In this document: positions 17,116 through 25,380 of the stretch, piece after piece
Position numbering within the stretch: position 1 is the first letter of the stretch
Layout of the letters: each line of letters opens with the position of its first letter
Source of the DNA: Curtobacterium sp. MCBD17_013
Lineage (GTDB): Bacteria; Actinomycetota; Actinomycetes; Actinomycetales; Microbacteriaceae
DNA: 64,000 nucleotides
NCBI RefSeq assembly: GCF_003234565.1
Contig: NZ_QKTU01000013.1
Span: 1-64,000, forward strand
Direction: 5' to 3'
Notes under the pieces: generated by a model
What the model was told of the DNA's origin: nothing
What the model saw: the letters and a program-made list of their open reading frames with translations, nothing else
The model's database searches: none
Position numbers and translations under genes: made by a program

Positions 17116-17559
17116 GTGCGCTCGCGCTTCGCCGGCGTCGCGCTCATCGCCGCGCTCCTCGTCCTGTACCTCGTGCTCGTCGGTCAGCGCGCGGTGGCGT
17201 TCATCGCGACCGGGCTCGGCATCGGTGTCGGGATCGGGGTCGCGTTGCTCGTCGTGGCCGCGATCGGCGCCGTGCTCCTCGTGCTCGAGCTGCGGTTCGG
17301 CTTCCGCGTCACGCGGCTCGCCACCCGACTCGAGCGTGAGGGCGGCGCCCCCGACGACGTCGTTCCGCTCCGGCCGTCGGGCCGCCCGGACCGCGCGGCG
17401 GCCGACGCGCTGTTCGCGCGCTACCGCGACGCCGTCCAGGCGGCGCCCGAGGACTGGCGGGCGTGGTTCCGCCTCGGAGTCCTGTACGACGCCGCGGGCG
17501 ACCGGCGCCGCGCTCGCGACGCGATGCGCACGGCACTCCGGCTGTCGGCCGGTCACTGA
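17116..17559 (+). CDS. Small membrane protein with TPR-like C-terminus
   Basis: A 147-residue protein with two hydrophobic segments (about 5-25 and 30-58) and a cytoplasmic C-terminal part. Residues 95-145 (ADALFARYRDAVQAAPEDWR, then WFRLGVLYDAAGDRRRARDAMRTAL) form about one and a half tetratricopeptide repeats. It begins one base after dapB and is likely cotranscribed. I do not recognise a named family. A scaffold or protein-interaction role is only suggested by the TPR. Confidence 0.78.
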   Translation: MRSRFAGVALIAALLVLYLVLVGQRAVAFIATGLGIGVGIGVALLVVAAIGAVLLVLELRFGFRVTRLATRLEREGGAPDDVVPLRPSGRPDRAAADALFARYRDAVQAAPEDWRAWFRLGVLYDAAGDRRRARDAMRTALRLSAGH

Positions 17560-17602
17560 CCTGCCGGCCCGCGGCGTGCCGCCCGCGGCCCGCGGCCGGG
17601 TG

Positions 17603-18505
17603 TCAGCCGAGCAGCGCGTCGACCGCCTGCTCCACCGTCTCGTGCCGGAACGTGTAGCCGTCGGCCTGGAGCACCGCCGGGACGAGCAGCTGGCTCGCGA
17701 GCAGGAGTTCGTCCGCGGCGTCGCGGAGCGCCAGGCGCAGGACCGTCTCGGGCACCGTGAGCGCGTACGGTCGGTGCAGGTCCTGCGCGACGCGCCGGAG
17801 GACGTGGTCGGCGAGCGCCGGTGTGGGGCCGGCGAGGTTCACCGGCCCGGCGACCTCGGACGAGCAGAGGTGCACGATCGCGGCGACCTCGTCCTCGAGC
17901 GAGATCCAGGGCCAGTACTGGCCGCCGGTGCCGAGCCGCGATCCGAGTCCGAGTCGGGTGAGGGGCAGCACGGGGGCGAGCGCGCCGCCGTCCGGCCCGA
18001 GCACGAGCCCGGTGCGGAGCAGGACCGTCCGGGTCGTGGAGGGCGCCTCGGAGGCCGCGGCCTCCCACGCGGTGCAGACCTCGGCGAGGAACCCCGCGCC
18101 GGGGTCGGCGGACTCGATGAGCCGGTCGGCGGGGCGGTCGCCGTAGTACCCGGACGCGGAGCCGCTGAGGAACGCGTGGGGCGGCGTCGCCGCGCGCTGC
18201 ATCGCGGTGACGAGGGTCCGGGTCGCGTCGAGGCGCGAGGACCGGACGGCGCGTCGTCGCGCGGCTGTCCACGGCAGCCGGGCGATGCTCGCGCCCGCCA
18301 GGTTCACCACGACGTCGGCACCGTCGACGACCGCGGGGTCGAGGTCGGCGACGCCGGGCTGCCACCGGAACTCGTACGGCGACGTCGGCTCGCGACGCAC
18401 GAGCGTCGTCACGTGGTGCCCCGCGGCGCGCAGGGCGGCCACGAGCGGCGTGCCGATGAAGCCGGACGCGCCGGCCACGAGCACGGAGAGCGGGGCGTCC
18501 GCCAT
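17603..18505 (-). CDS. TIGR01777-type NAD-dependent epimerase/dehydratase family protein
   Basis: A 300-residue extended short-chain dehydrogenase. The NAD(P)-binding motif [17 protein letters not shown] is at residues 9-25. The central [13 protein letters not shown] and [45 protein letters not shown] segments and a C-terminal DUF1731-like part are characteristic of the YfcH/SDR39U1 group. The classical Tyr-x-x-x-Lys is atypical in this subfamily, and no substrate is established. GGAGGA lies close before ATG 18505. The gene is convergent with the preceding dapB operon. Confidence 0.88.
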   Translation of the reverse strand: MADAPLSVLVAGASGFIGTPLVAALRAAGHHVTTLVRREPTSPYEFRWQPGVADLDPAVVDGADVVVNLAGASIARLPWTAARRRAVRSSRLDATRTLVTAMQRAATPPHAFLSGSASGYYGDRPADRLIESADPGAGFLAEVCTAWEAAASEAPSTTRTVLLRTGLVLGPDGGALAPVLPLTRLGLGSRLGTGGQYWPWISLEDEVAAIVHLCSSEVAGPVNLAGPTPALADHVLRRVAQDLHRPYALTVPETVLRLALRDAADELLLASQLLVPAVLQADGYTFRHETVEQAVDALLG

Positions 18506-18597
18506 GGGTCCTCCTTCGACCGCCCCACCGTACCGACGACGACCGACGCACGACCGGGAGGGCCGACGCGCCCCCGCCGGATCGGGTCACGCCCGCC

Positions 18598-18685
18598 CGC
18601 CGGTCGCCCTGCCGCCGATCGCTCGGCCTACCGCCGGTCGCCCTGCCGCCGTTGGCTTGCCCTGCCGCCGGTCGCCCTGCCGCCG
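18598..18685 (+). repeat. 34-bp tandem repeat upstream of thyA
   Basis: The 20-base word CGCCGGTCGCCCTGCCGCCG occurs exactly three times, at 18598, 18632 and 18666, a constant period of 34. The intervening 14 bases are less conserved. The array lies between the divergent epimerase gene and the thyA -10, so it could influence either promoter. It has only three units and no cas genes, so it is not a CRISPR. Confidence 0.85.
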
Positions 18686-18709
18686 CTCGCGGAGGACGGT
18701 GGTCGCCCG

Positions 18710-18715
18710 TAGGCT
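18710..18715 (+). promoter_or_regulatory. -10 of leaderless promoter for thyA
   Basis: TAGGCT ends seven bases before ATG 18723. No Shine-Dalgarno sequence is seen. It lies just after the 34-bp repeat array. Confidence 0.55.
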
Positions 18716-18722
18716 CGGAGCC

Positions 18723-19565
18723 ATGACCGACACCGCGTCGCCGACCTCCGTCAAGCAGCCCGACCCGTCCGTCGCCACCCCGTACGAGGACCTGCTCCGG
18801 AAGGTGCTGGACGAGGGCGTGCCGAAGGGCGATCGCACCGGCACCGGCACGCGGAGCCTGTTCGGCGCGCAGCTGCGGTTCGACCTCGCGCAGGGGTTCC
18901 CCCTGGTCACGACCAAGCGCGTCCACTTCAAGTCCGTCGCGTACGAGCTGCTGTGGTTCCTCCGCGGCGAGTCGAACGTGCGGTGGTTGCAGGAGCACGG
19001 TGTGCGGATCTGGAACGAGTGGGCCGACGCGGACGGCGAGCTCGGTCCCGTGTACGGCGTGCAGTGGCGCTCGTGGCCCACGCCTTCGGGCGACCACGTC
19101 GACCAGATCGCCGAGGTCATCGAGCAGATCCGGACGAACCCGGATTCGCGTCGGCTCATCGTGTCGGCGTGGAACGTCGCCGACATCCCGTCGATGGCCC
19201 TCGCGCCGTGCCACGCGTTCTTCCAGTTCCACGTCGTCGACGGCAAGCTCTCGTGCCAGCTGTACCAGCGGAGCGCCGACATGTTCCTCGGTGTCCCGTT
19301 CAACATCGCCAGCTACGCGCTCCTGACGCACATGGTGGCCGCGCAGACCGGGCTCGAGGTCGGCGACTTCGTGTGGACCGGCGGCGACTGCCACATCTAC
19401 GACAACCACGTCGAGCAGGTGCGCGAGCAGCTCGCGCGGACCGCGTACGCGCCGCCGCAGCTCCGGATCGCCCCGCGCGACGGCATCGACGCCTACGAGT
19501 ACGAGGACTTCGAGCTCGTCGACTACGCGCACCACCCGACGATCCGCGGCGCGGTCGCCGTCTGA
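18723..19565 (+). CDS. thyA: Thymidylate synthase
   Basis: A 280-residue ThyA, which methylates dUMP to dTMP using methylenetetrahydrofolate. The nucleophile C163 lies in [12 protein letters not shown]. The motifs [62 protein letters not shown] and GDCHIYDNH are all present. The TGA overlaps the ATG of dfrA, so thyA and dfrA form a coupled pair that makes dTMP and regenerates tetrahydrofolate. ATG 18723 is supported by the leaderless promoter; the frame is open far upstream without protein-like sequence. Confidence 0.97.
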   Translation: MTDTASPTSVKQPDPSVATPYEDLLRKVLDEGVPKGDRTGTGTRSLFGAQLRFDLAQGFPLVTTKRVHFKSVAYELLWFLRGESNVRWLQEHGVRIWNEWADADGELGPVYGVQWRSWPTPSGDHVDQIAEVIEQIRTNPDSRRLIVSAWNVADIPSMALAPCHAFFQFHVVDGKLSCQLYQRSADMFLGVPFNIASYALLTHMVAAQTGLEVGDFVWTGGDCHIYDNHVEQVREQLARTAYAPPQLRIAPRDGIDAYEYEDFELVDYAHHPTIRGAVAV

Positions 19566-20074
19566 TGCCCCGGGGCGAGGTCGGTCTGATCTGGGCGCGC
19601 TCGCGCGACGGCGTGATCGGTGCCGACGGGGACATCCCCTGGCACCTCCCGGAGGACCAGGCCGAGTTCCGCCGGGTGACGAACGGGGCGACCGTGGTCA
19701 TGGGACGGCGCACGTGGGACTCGCTCCCGCCGCGGTTCCGGCCACTGCCGGGGCGCCGCAACGTCGTGCTGACCCGCGACCGGTCGTGGTCGGCGGACGG
19801 CGCCGAGGTCGTCCACGACGTCGACACCGCCCTCACGGTGGCCGCGGACGGGCCCACGTGGGTGATCGGCGGCGCGCAGGTGTACGAGGCGGCGCTGTCG
19901 CGAGCGGACCGCGTCCTCGAGACCGTGATCGACCTCGACGTCGACGGGGACACCACTGCACCCGAGCTCGGACCCGATTGGCACACGGTCGCCGCCACGC
20001 CCTCGGCGACGGAGTGGCTGACGTCGCGGACGGGTCTGCGCTACCGCTTCGTCGAGTCGCGCCGTCGTGCCTGA
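19565..20074 (+). CDS. dfrA: Dihydrofolate reductase
   Basis: A 169-residue DHFR that reduces dihydrofolate with NADPH. Visible are IWARSRDGVIGADGDIPWHLPED (catalytic acidic residue in PWHLPED), NGATVVMGRRTWDSLP, LPGRRNVVLTRD and the WVIGGAQVYEAAL loop near residue 100. Its ATG overlaps the thyA stop by one base. Length and motifs are normal, with no sign of a trimethoprim-resistant type. Confidence 0.95.
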   Translation: MPRGEVGLIWARSRDGVIGADGDIPWHLPEDQAEFRRVTNGATVVMGRRTWDSLPPRFRPLPGRRNVVLTRDRSWSADGAEVVHDVDTALTVAADGPTWVIGGAQVYEAALSRADRVLETVIDLDVDGDTTAPELGPDWHTVAATPSATEWLTSRTGLRYRFVESRRRA

Positions 20075-20123
20075 GCCGGTCCGGGCCTCCCGACCGCTGG
20101 TCCCGGTGGATGAGCGCTGCCGG

Positions 20124-20129
20124 TACGCT
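20124..20129 (+). promoter_or_regulatory. -10 of leaderless promoter for dapA
   Basis: TACGCT ends seven bases before GTG 20137. No ribosome binding site is present. Confidence 0.5.
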
Positions 20130-20136
20130 GGTTCGC

Positions 20137-21114
20137 GTGTCCTCGCGTGAGAATCCCCTCGGTCAGGTCCTCGTCGCGCTCGTGACGCCGTTCACCGCCG
20201 ACGGCGAGGTGGACTGGCCGGGCGTCGAACGGCACATCGACGACTGCATCACGGCGGGTGCCGACGGCATCGTCGTGACCGGCACCACGGGCGAGACCTC
20301 GACGCTCACGGACCCCGAGAAGCTCCGGCTCGTCGAGGTCGGCAAGTCGGTCGCGGCGGGCCGCGCGAAGATCATCACGGGTGGTGGCTCGAACGAGACC
20401 GCGCACGCGATGCAGCTGTACAAGCAGAGCGAGCGCGCCGGCGCGGACGGCGTCATGATCGTCACGCCCTACTACAACAAGCCGACACAGGCCGGCGTCC
20501 TGACGCATTTCCGGATGATCGCGGACGCCACCGACCTGCCGGTGATCCTCTACGACATCCCGGGCCGGACCGGCGTCCCGATCATGTACGACACGATCGT
20601 CCGTGCCTCGAAGCACCCGAACATCGTCGCGGTGAAGGACGCCAAGGGCTCCTTCAGCGAGGTCAGCCGGGTGCTCAACAACACTGACCTCATGTACTTC
20701 TCGGGCGACGACGCCAACGTGCTGCCGCACCTGGCGATCGGGGCGACCGGTCTGATCGGCGTGACGGCGAACATCGCGGCGGCACCGTACCGCACGATCG
20801 TCGACGCGGTGAACCGGGGCGACCTCGCGGCGGCGACGGCCGAGCACCAGCGGCTCGAGCCCCTGGTCCGCGCCGTCATGACGCACGTGCCCGGCACCGT
20901 CGCGGCGAAGTACATCCTGCACGGCCTCGGCCGGATCGCGAGCCCGCGGGTGCGCCTGCCGCTCGTCGGCCCGGAGGAGTCCGAGGCCGCCGTCATCGAG
21001 GCCGAACTCGAGTTCGTGCGCGACATCCCCGGCGCCGACTTCTCCAACTTCCGCCCGGACCGCAACGCGGCGGCCGGCGGCGCGCTGCCCAAGGTGCCAG
21101 GCACCACCCGTTGA
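20137..21114 (+). CDS. dapA: 4-hydroxy-tetrahydrodipicolinate synthase
   Basis: A 325-residue DapA, which condenses pyruvate and aspartate semialdehyde as the first committed step of lysine synthesis. Motifs are GIVVTGTTGETSTLT, the Tyr motif VTPYYNKPTQ, LYDIPGRTGV and the Schiff-base lysine in NIVAVKDAKGSF. GTG 20137 was chosen because TACGCT lies just before it and the family homology begins with the following residues; an upstream ATG (MSAAGTLVR) in frame is less likely. It is followed by rnj with a short hairpin (21122-21140) between them. Confidence 0.96.
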   Translation: MSSRENPLGQVLVALVTPFTADGEVDWPGVERHIDDCITAGADGIVVTGTTGETSTLTDPEKLRLVEVGKSVAAGRAKIITGGGSNETAHAMQLYKQSERAGADGVMIVTPYYNKPTQAGVLTHFRMIADATDLPVILYDIPGRTGVPIMYDTIVRASKHPNIVAVKDAKGSFSEVSRVLNNTDLMYFSGDDANVLPHLAIGATGLIGVTANIAAAPYRTIVDAVNRGDLAAATAEHQRLEPLVRAVMTHVPGTVAAKYILHGLGRIASPRVRLPLVGPEESEAAVIEAELEFVRDIPGADFSNFRPDRNAAAGGALPKVPGTTR

Positions 21115-21121
21115 CCACCCG

Positions 21122-21140
21122 CGGCGCACCCGGTGCGCCG
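21122..21140 (+). other. Hairpin between dapA and rnj
   Basis: CGGCGCACC and GGTGCGCCG flank a single C. The perfect 9-base arms in the 46-base dapA-rnj gap could be an RNA processing or attenuation element. Confidence 0.5.
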
Positions 21141-21160
21141 CCCACACCCGTCAGGACCAG

Positions 21161-22837
21161 ATGCCCACGAAGACCTCCGAGCCGCAGCCGCTCGAACCCG
21201 GCACCCTCCGCGTGATCCCCGTCGGGGGACTCGGCGAGATCGGCCGCAACATGACCGTGTACGAGTTCGACGGCAAGCTGCTCGTCGTCGACGCCGGCGT
21301 GCTGTTCCCCGAGGAGCACCAGCCCGGCGTGGACTTGATCCTGCCGGACTTCACCCCGATCCGCGATCGTCTCGACGACGTCCTCGGCGTGGTCCTGACG
21401 CACGGCCACGAGGACCACATCGGCGCCGTGCCGTACCTGCTCAAGCTCCGGCAGGACATCCCGCTCATCGGGTCCACCCTGACGCTCGCGCTCGTCGAGG
21501 CGAAGCTCAAGGAGCACCGGATCAAGCCGTACACGCTGACGGTGCGCGAGGACCAGGTCGAGCAGCTCGGCCCGTTCCACCTCGAGTTCGTGGCCGTGAA
21601 CCACTCCATCCCGGACGCGCTCGCCGTCGCCATCACCACTCCGGCGGGCCGTGTGCTCCACACCGGGGACTTCAAGATGGACCAGCTCCCGCTCGACGAC
21701 CGCATCACGGACCTGCGCGCGTTCGCCCGACTCGGCGAAGCCGGGGTCGATCTGTTCCTGCCGGACTCCACGAACGCGGACGTCCCGGGGTTCACCGCGC
21801 CCGAGCGTGACATCGGGCCGGTGCTCGAGAGCGTCATCGCCCGTGCGCGCCGCCGCGTCGTCGTGGCGAGCTTCTCGAGCCACGTCCACCGCGTGCAGCA
21901 GGTGCTCGACGCCGCCGCGGCGAACAACCGCCGGGTGGCGTTCATGGGCCGGTCGATGGTCCGGAACATGACGATCGCGGCCGAGCTCGGGTACCTCCGG
22001 GTGCCGGACGACGTCCTCATCGACGCCAAGAAGGCCAAGGACCTGCCGGACGACCGCATCGTCTACATGTCGACGGGGTCCCAGGGCGAGCCGATGGCCG
22101 TGCTCGCGCGCATGGCGAACCTCGAGCACCAGATCGAGATCGGCGAGGGGGACACCGTCATCCTCGCGTCGAGCCTCATCCCCGGCAACGAGAACGCCGT
22201 CTACCGGGTGATCGACGGGCTGACGAAGCTCGGCGCCAAGGTCGTCCACAAGGGCAACGCGAAGGTGCACGTGTCGGGCCACGCCTCCGCGGGCGAGCTC
22301 CTGTACTGCTACAACATCCTGCGGCCGCGGAACGTCATGCCCGTGCACGGTGAGCACCGCCACCTGTACGCGAGCGCCGACCTGGCGATCCAGACGGGGG
22401 TCCCGCCGCGCAACGTGATCCTCGGCGAGGACGGCACCGTCGTCGACCTCAAGGACGGCGTGGTCCGCGTGGCCGGGCAACTCGACCTCGGCTACGTCTA
22501 CGTGGACGGGTCGACCGTCGGCGAGATCACGGACGCGGACCTCAAGGACCGGCGTGTGCTGGCGGAAGAGGGCTTCATCTCGATCTTCTGCGCCGTCGAC
22601 TTCACCACCGGCCAGTGCATCGTCGGCCCGGAGATCCAGTCGCGCGGGTTCGCCGAGGACGACTCCGTGTTCGACGAGGTCCGGCCGCAGATCGTCCGGG
22701 CGCTCGCCGACACGGCGGCGAACGGCGCGGGTGACCAGCACGCGTTCACGCAGGCCGTCCGTCGCACGGTGGGGCGCTGGGTGAACACGAAGCACCGGCG
22801 GCGACCGATGATCGTGCCGGTGGTCATCGAGGCGTAG
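21161..22837 (+). CDS. rnj: Ribonuclease J
   Basis: A 558-residue RNase J with endo- and 5'-3' exonuclease activity in mRNA decay and rRNA maturation. The metallo-beta-lactamase motif THGHEDHIGA supplies zinc ligands; further ligands lie in VNHSIPD and HTGDFKMD. The beta-CASP region has GSQGEPMAVLARM and VHVSGHASAGE, followed by MPVHGEHRHLYASADLA. The C-terminal domain is complete. Adjacent dapA-rnj is the usual actinobacterial order. Together with pnp (10.5 kb) it gives the cell a Gram-positive-type RNA decay set. A tandem repeat and a strong terminator follow, and after these the accessory sugar operon begins. Confidence 0.96.
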   Translation: MPTKTSEPQPLEPGTLRVIPVGGLGEIGRNMTVYEFDGKLLVVDAGVLFPEEHQPGVDLILPDFTPIRDRLDDVLGVVLTHGHEDHIGAVPYLLKLRQDIPLIGSTLTLALVEAKLKEHRIKPYTLTVREDQVEQLGPFHLEFVAVNHSIPDALAVAITTPAGRVLHTGDFKMDQLPLDDRITDLRAFARLGEAGVDLFLPDSTNADVPGFTAPERDIGPVLESVIARARRRVVVASFSSHVHRVQQVLDAAAANNRRVAFMGRSMVRNMTIAAELGYLRVPDDVLIDAKKAKDLPDDRIVYMSTGSQGEPMAVLARMANLEHQIEIGEGDTVILASSLIPGNENAVYRVIDGLTKLGAKVVHKGNAKVHVSGHASAGELLYCYNILRPRNVMPVHGEHRHLYASADLAIQTGVPPRNVILGEDGTVVDLKDGVVRVAGQLDLGYVYVDGSTVGEITDADLKDRRVLAEEGFISIFCAVDFTTGQCIVGPEIQSRGFAEDDSVFDEVRPQIVRALADTAANGAGDQHAFTQAVRRTVGRWVNTKHRRRPMIVPVVIEA

Positions 22838-22842
22838 GCGCG

Positions 22843-22880
22843 GCGGCACGAGCCAGCGGCACGAGCCAGCGGCACGAGCC
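22843..22880 (+). repeat. 13-bp tandem repeat after rnj
   Basis: GCGGCACGAGCCA is repeated almost three times in a row (22843-22855, 22856-22868, 22869-22880) between the rnj stop and its terminator. Confidence 0.8.
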
Positions 22881-22890
22881 GCGGCAGCAC

Positions 22891-22919
22891 GAGGGCGGGG
22901 TCCGACGGACCCCGCCCTC
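22891..22919 (+). terminator. Terminator after rnj
   Basis: Perfect 14-base arms beginning GAGGGCGGGG fold around a very small loop. It isolates rnj from the sugar operon promoter 18 bases downstream. Confidence 0.85.
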
Positions 22920-22936
22920 GTCGTCGTCCGAATCCG

Positions 22937-22966
22937 TTGACAGACTTCGTTACTTTGGGATAGAAA
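22937..22966 (+). promoter_or_regulatory. Promoter of the glycoside-uptake operon
   Basis: A consensus -35 TTGACA (22937-22942) is followed after 18 bases by TAGAAA (22961-22966); GATAGA at 22959 with 16-base spacing is an alternative. This is the most A/T-rich short stretch of the window and the best sigma-70-type promoter seen. Confidence 0.6.
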
Positions 22967-22968
22967 GT
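22952..22968 (+). promoter_or_regulatory. Candidate repressor operator over the -10
   Basis: ACTTT and AAAGT flank GGGATAG, an inverted repeat centred on the -10. It is a plausible site for the ROK repressor encoded at the end of the operon. Binding is inferred from position only. Confidence 0.35.
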
Positions 22969-23024
22969 CCGCACGGGCTCCCGCAGAGCAGCGGGAGCGG
23001 TTCGGCTATCTCAAAGGAGAGACC

Positions 23025-24347
23025 ATGCACGACACCGACACGCGCGCCGCTGCTGAGGCGATCGGCCGGGGCATCAGCAGGCGCACCCTGTTCCGCTACG
23101 GCGGCGCCGGCGTCGCGAGCGTCGCCCTCGCGGAACTGCTGGCGGCCTGCTCCTCGGGGTCCTCCGCCTCGTCGAGCGGCACGACGACCGTCCGCATGTG
23201 GAGCTGGTACACGGGCCAGCGGGACGTGTTCCCCAAGGTGATCGCCGCGTTCGAGAAGAAGCACCCGAACATCAAGATCCAGAACCGGATCTTCGGGACG
23301 CCGGACCAGTATCTCCCGGCGCTCACCGCGGCCGTCTCGGGTGGTGACGTGCCCGAGATCTTCGCCCCGCACGTCCGCGCCATCACCTACGGCGAACAGG
23401 GGATCTCGGCGGACCTGCGCAAGGAGCTCGGGTCCGGCTTCTTCAAGGACTTCTTCTCGTCGAACAACCAGGAGTACACGAAGAACGGCAAGCAGTACGC
23501 GCTCGGGTTCATGGCGCAGACGTTCGGCCTGTTCTACGACCCGGACATGCTGAGCGCCGCGGGTGTGGACGGGGAGCCGGAGACCTGGGACGACCTCATC
23601 GCCGCCGCCGGGAAGATCGACGCCACGGGCAAGTCCACCGTCGCGTTCAGCGCGAACCCGACGACGAGCGCGCTCGACTTCTTCCTCCCGCTCATCACCC
23701 AGGTGACCGACGACCCGACGTACTACCTCAAGCTCGACCAGCTCGAGAAGGGCTACGCGTACACGAACAAGCCCGTGCTCGAGGCGCTCCAGCTCAACGA
23801 CCGGATCGTCAAGGCGGGCGTGTTCCAGAAGGGCACGACGGGCACGTCGGGCGACCAGGCGACCCAGCTGTTCTACACGGGGGGTGCGGCCATGCTGTTC
23901 GCCGGGTCCTGGATCCCGCAGTCACTCGCGCAGGACGCCCCCAAGGCGTTCCTCGACAAGTACAAGATCATGCGGACCCCGGCGATCAAGAGCGGGGCCC
24001 GACACTGGACCGCCGACCAGGCCGGAGCCGGTTGGGCGGTGTCCGCGACGAGCAAGGCCAAGGACGCCGCGATCGAGTTCCTCAAGTTCATGTACGAGCC
24101 GGCCCAGTACTCGCAGCTCATGAACGACTCGCTGAGCATGCCGTCGACCAAGAGCGCCGCGGACCGCGTGAGCGACCCGCACATCAAGCTCATGACGTCG
24201 TGGCTCCCCGACGGCTGCCCGCACATCCCGTTCGGCGCGGGATCGAGCGCGGCCGGTGACCCCCTCGGCAAGATCTTCGACCAGACCGCCTCGCCGGCCG
24301 AGGTCGCCAAGCAGATGCAGGCCGCCGTCCTCAACGCGAAGGGCTGA
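23025..24347 (+). CDS. Sugar ABC transporter substrate-binding lipoprotein
   Basis: A 440-residue family 1 extracellular solute-binding protein. The N-terminus has twin arginines (19-20, SRRTLF), a hydrophobic stretch and the lipobox LAAC with C42, so it is probably exported folded by Tat and then lipidated. The mature part begins TTVRMWSWYTGQRDVFPKVIAAFEKKHPNIKI and contains WTADQAGAGWAVSATSKAKDAAIEFLKF, as in CUT1-type sugar-binding proteins. AAAGGAG precedes ATG 23025. It starts the operon and would capture the glycoside imported by the two permeases. The ligand cannot be read from sequence; GH1 linkage suggests a beta-glucoside or oligosaccharide. Confidence 0.94.
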   Translation: MHDTDTRAAAEAIGRGISRRTLFRYGGAGVASVALAELLAACSSGSSASSSGTTTVRMWSWYTGQRDVFPKVIAAFEKKHPNIKIQNRIFGTPDQYLPALTAAVSGGDVPEIFAPHVRAITYGEQGISADLRKELGSGFFKDFFSSNNQEYTKNGKQYALGFMAQTFGLFYDPDMLSAAGVDGEPETWDDLIAAAGKIDATGKSTVAFSANPTTSALDFFLPLITQVTDDPTYYLKLDQLEKGYAYTNKPVLEALQLNDRIVKAGVFQKGTTGTSGDQATQLFYTGGAAMLFAGSWIPQSLAQDAPKAFLDKYKIMRTPAIKSGARHWTADQAGAGWAVSATSKAKDAAIEFLKFMYEPAQYSQLMNDSLSMPSTKSAADRVSDPHIKLMTSWLPDGCPHIPFGAGSSAAGDPLGKIFDQTASPAEVAKQMQAAVLNAKG

Positions 24348-24348
24348 C

Positions 24349-25380
24349 ATGGCTGTCACCAATGTGCTCCGGCCGGAGCGGGCGGGACGGTCGGACGAGA
24401 TGGGCCAGCGTGGGCGCGGTCCCCGCGGCACGGGTCGGGGCGGTGGCCCGGGCCGGAACCGCGGGCGGGGACGAGCGGGAGCCTCCGCTCGCCTCCGCCG
24501 CTGGGAGTGGGTCTCCGGGTACACCTTCGTCGCGCCGACCGTCCTGCTGTTCGCGGCGTTCGTCGGCTGGCCGATCCTCTACGCCGCCTACCTGTCGCTG
24601 ACGCGGTGGAGCGGCTTCGGCATCCCGCAGTTCATCGGGCTCGACAACTACACCCGCATGGCGAACGACCCGGTCGCCCGCCACGCGTTCGTCGTGACCG
24701 TGCTCTACGCGGTCGTGACCACGGTCCTCCAGACCGCGATCCCGCTCGTGATCGCGGTGCTCGTCGCGAACGTGTGGAAGGGCCTCAGCGTCGTGGTCCG
24801 GACGATCCTGTTCGTCCCCGGCCTGGTGTCGTTCGTCGTCTCGGGTGCGCTGTGGAAGCTCATCTACGACCCGAACATCGGCACGCTCAACCGGACGCTC
24901 CGCGGGCTCGGGCTCGGCAGTCTCGCCGCGAACTGGCTGTCGACCCCGTCGCTCGTGCTGCCGGCGATCATCGCGGTGTCACTCTGGATGGCGATCGGCA
25001 TGAACATGCTCATCTTCTTCGCCGGCATCCAGGGCATCGACCCCTCGCTCTACGAGGCCGCCGAGGTCGACGGCGCCTCCCGGTTCCAGCAGTTCCGGTT
25101 CGTGACGATCCCGGGCCTCCGGATCGTGACGGCGATCGTGATCAGCCTGAACCTGATGAACGGCTTCAAGGTGTTCGACATCATCTTCGTCATGACCGGC
25201 GGTGGTCCGAGCCACCAGTCCGAGGTGTTCGGCACCTACCTGTACAGCCTCGCGTTCGGGTCCACCGGCGGGTCCGTGCCGCAACTCGGCTACGGCAGTG
25301 CCTTCAGCGTCGTCGTCATGCTCCTGTGCGGCGTCGCCGTGCTCGTCCAGATCGTGCTCGCGAGGAGGGCCGCCCGATGA
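24349..25380 (+). CDS. Sugar ABC transporter permease, MalF/UgpA type
   Basis: A 343-residue inner-membrane permease with six predicted helices and the EAA loop LYEAAEVDGASRFQQFRFVTIP, which docks an ATPase. The first 45 residues are an unusual Gly/Arg-rich cytoplasmic tail (GRGPRGTGRGGGPGRNRGRG). It starts one base after the binding-protein stop and overlaps the next permease by four bases. The system belongs to the CUT1 family. No ATPase gene is present in the operon, so a shared MsiK-type ATPase encoded elsewhere is expected. Confidence 0.94.
   Translation: MAVTNVLRPERAGRSDEMGQRGRGPRGTGRGGGPGRNRGRGRAGASARLRRWEWVSGYTFVAPTVLLFAAFVGWPILYAAYLSLTRWSGFGIPQFIGLDNYTRMANDPVARHAFVVTVLYAVVTTVLQTAIPLVIAVLVANVWKGLSVVVRTILFVPGLVSFVVSGALWKLIYDPNIGTLNRTLRGLGLGSLAANWLSTPSLVLPAIIAVSLWMAIGMNMLIFFAGIQGIDPSLYEAAEVDGASRFQQFRFVTIPGLRIVTAIVISLNLMNGFKVFDIIFVMTGGGPSHQSEVFGTYLYSLAFGSTGGSVPQLGYGSAFSVVVMLLCGVAVLVQIVLARRAAR

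Noticed and set aside
18598-18685. 34-bp-period repeats as a CRISPR array
   Set aside because: Only three units, 14-base GC-rich and mutually similar intervals, and no cas genes in the window.
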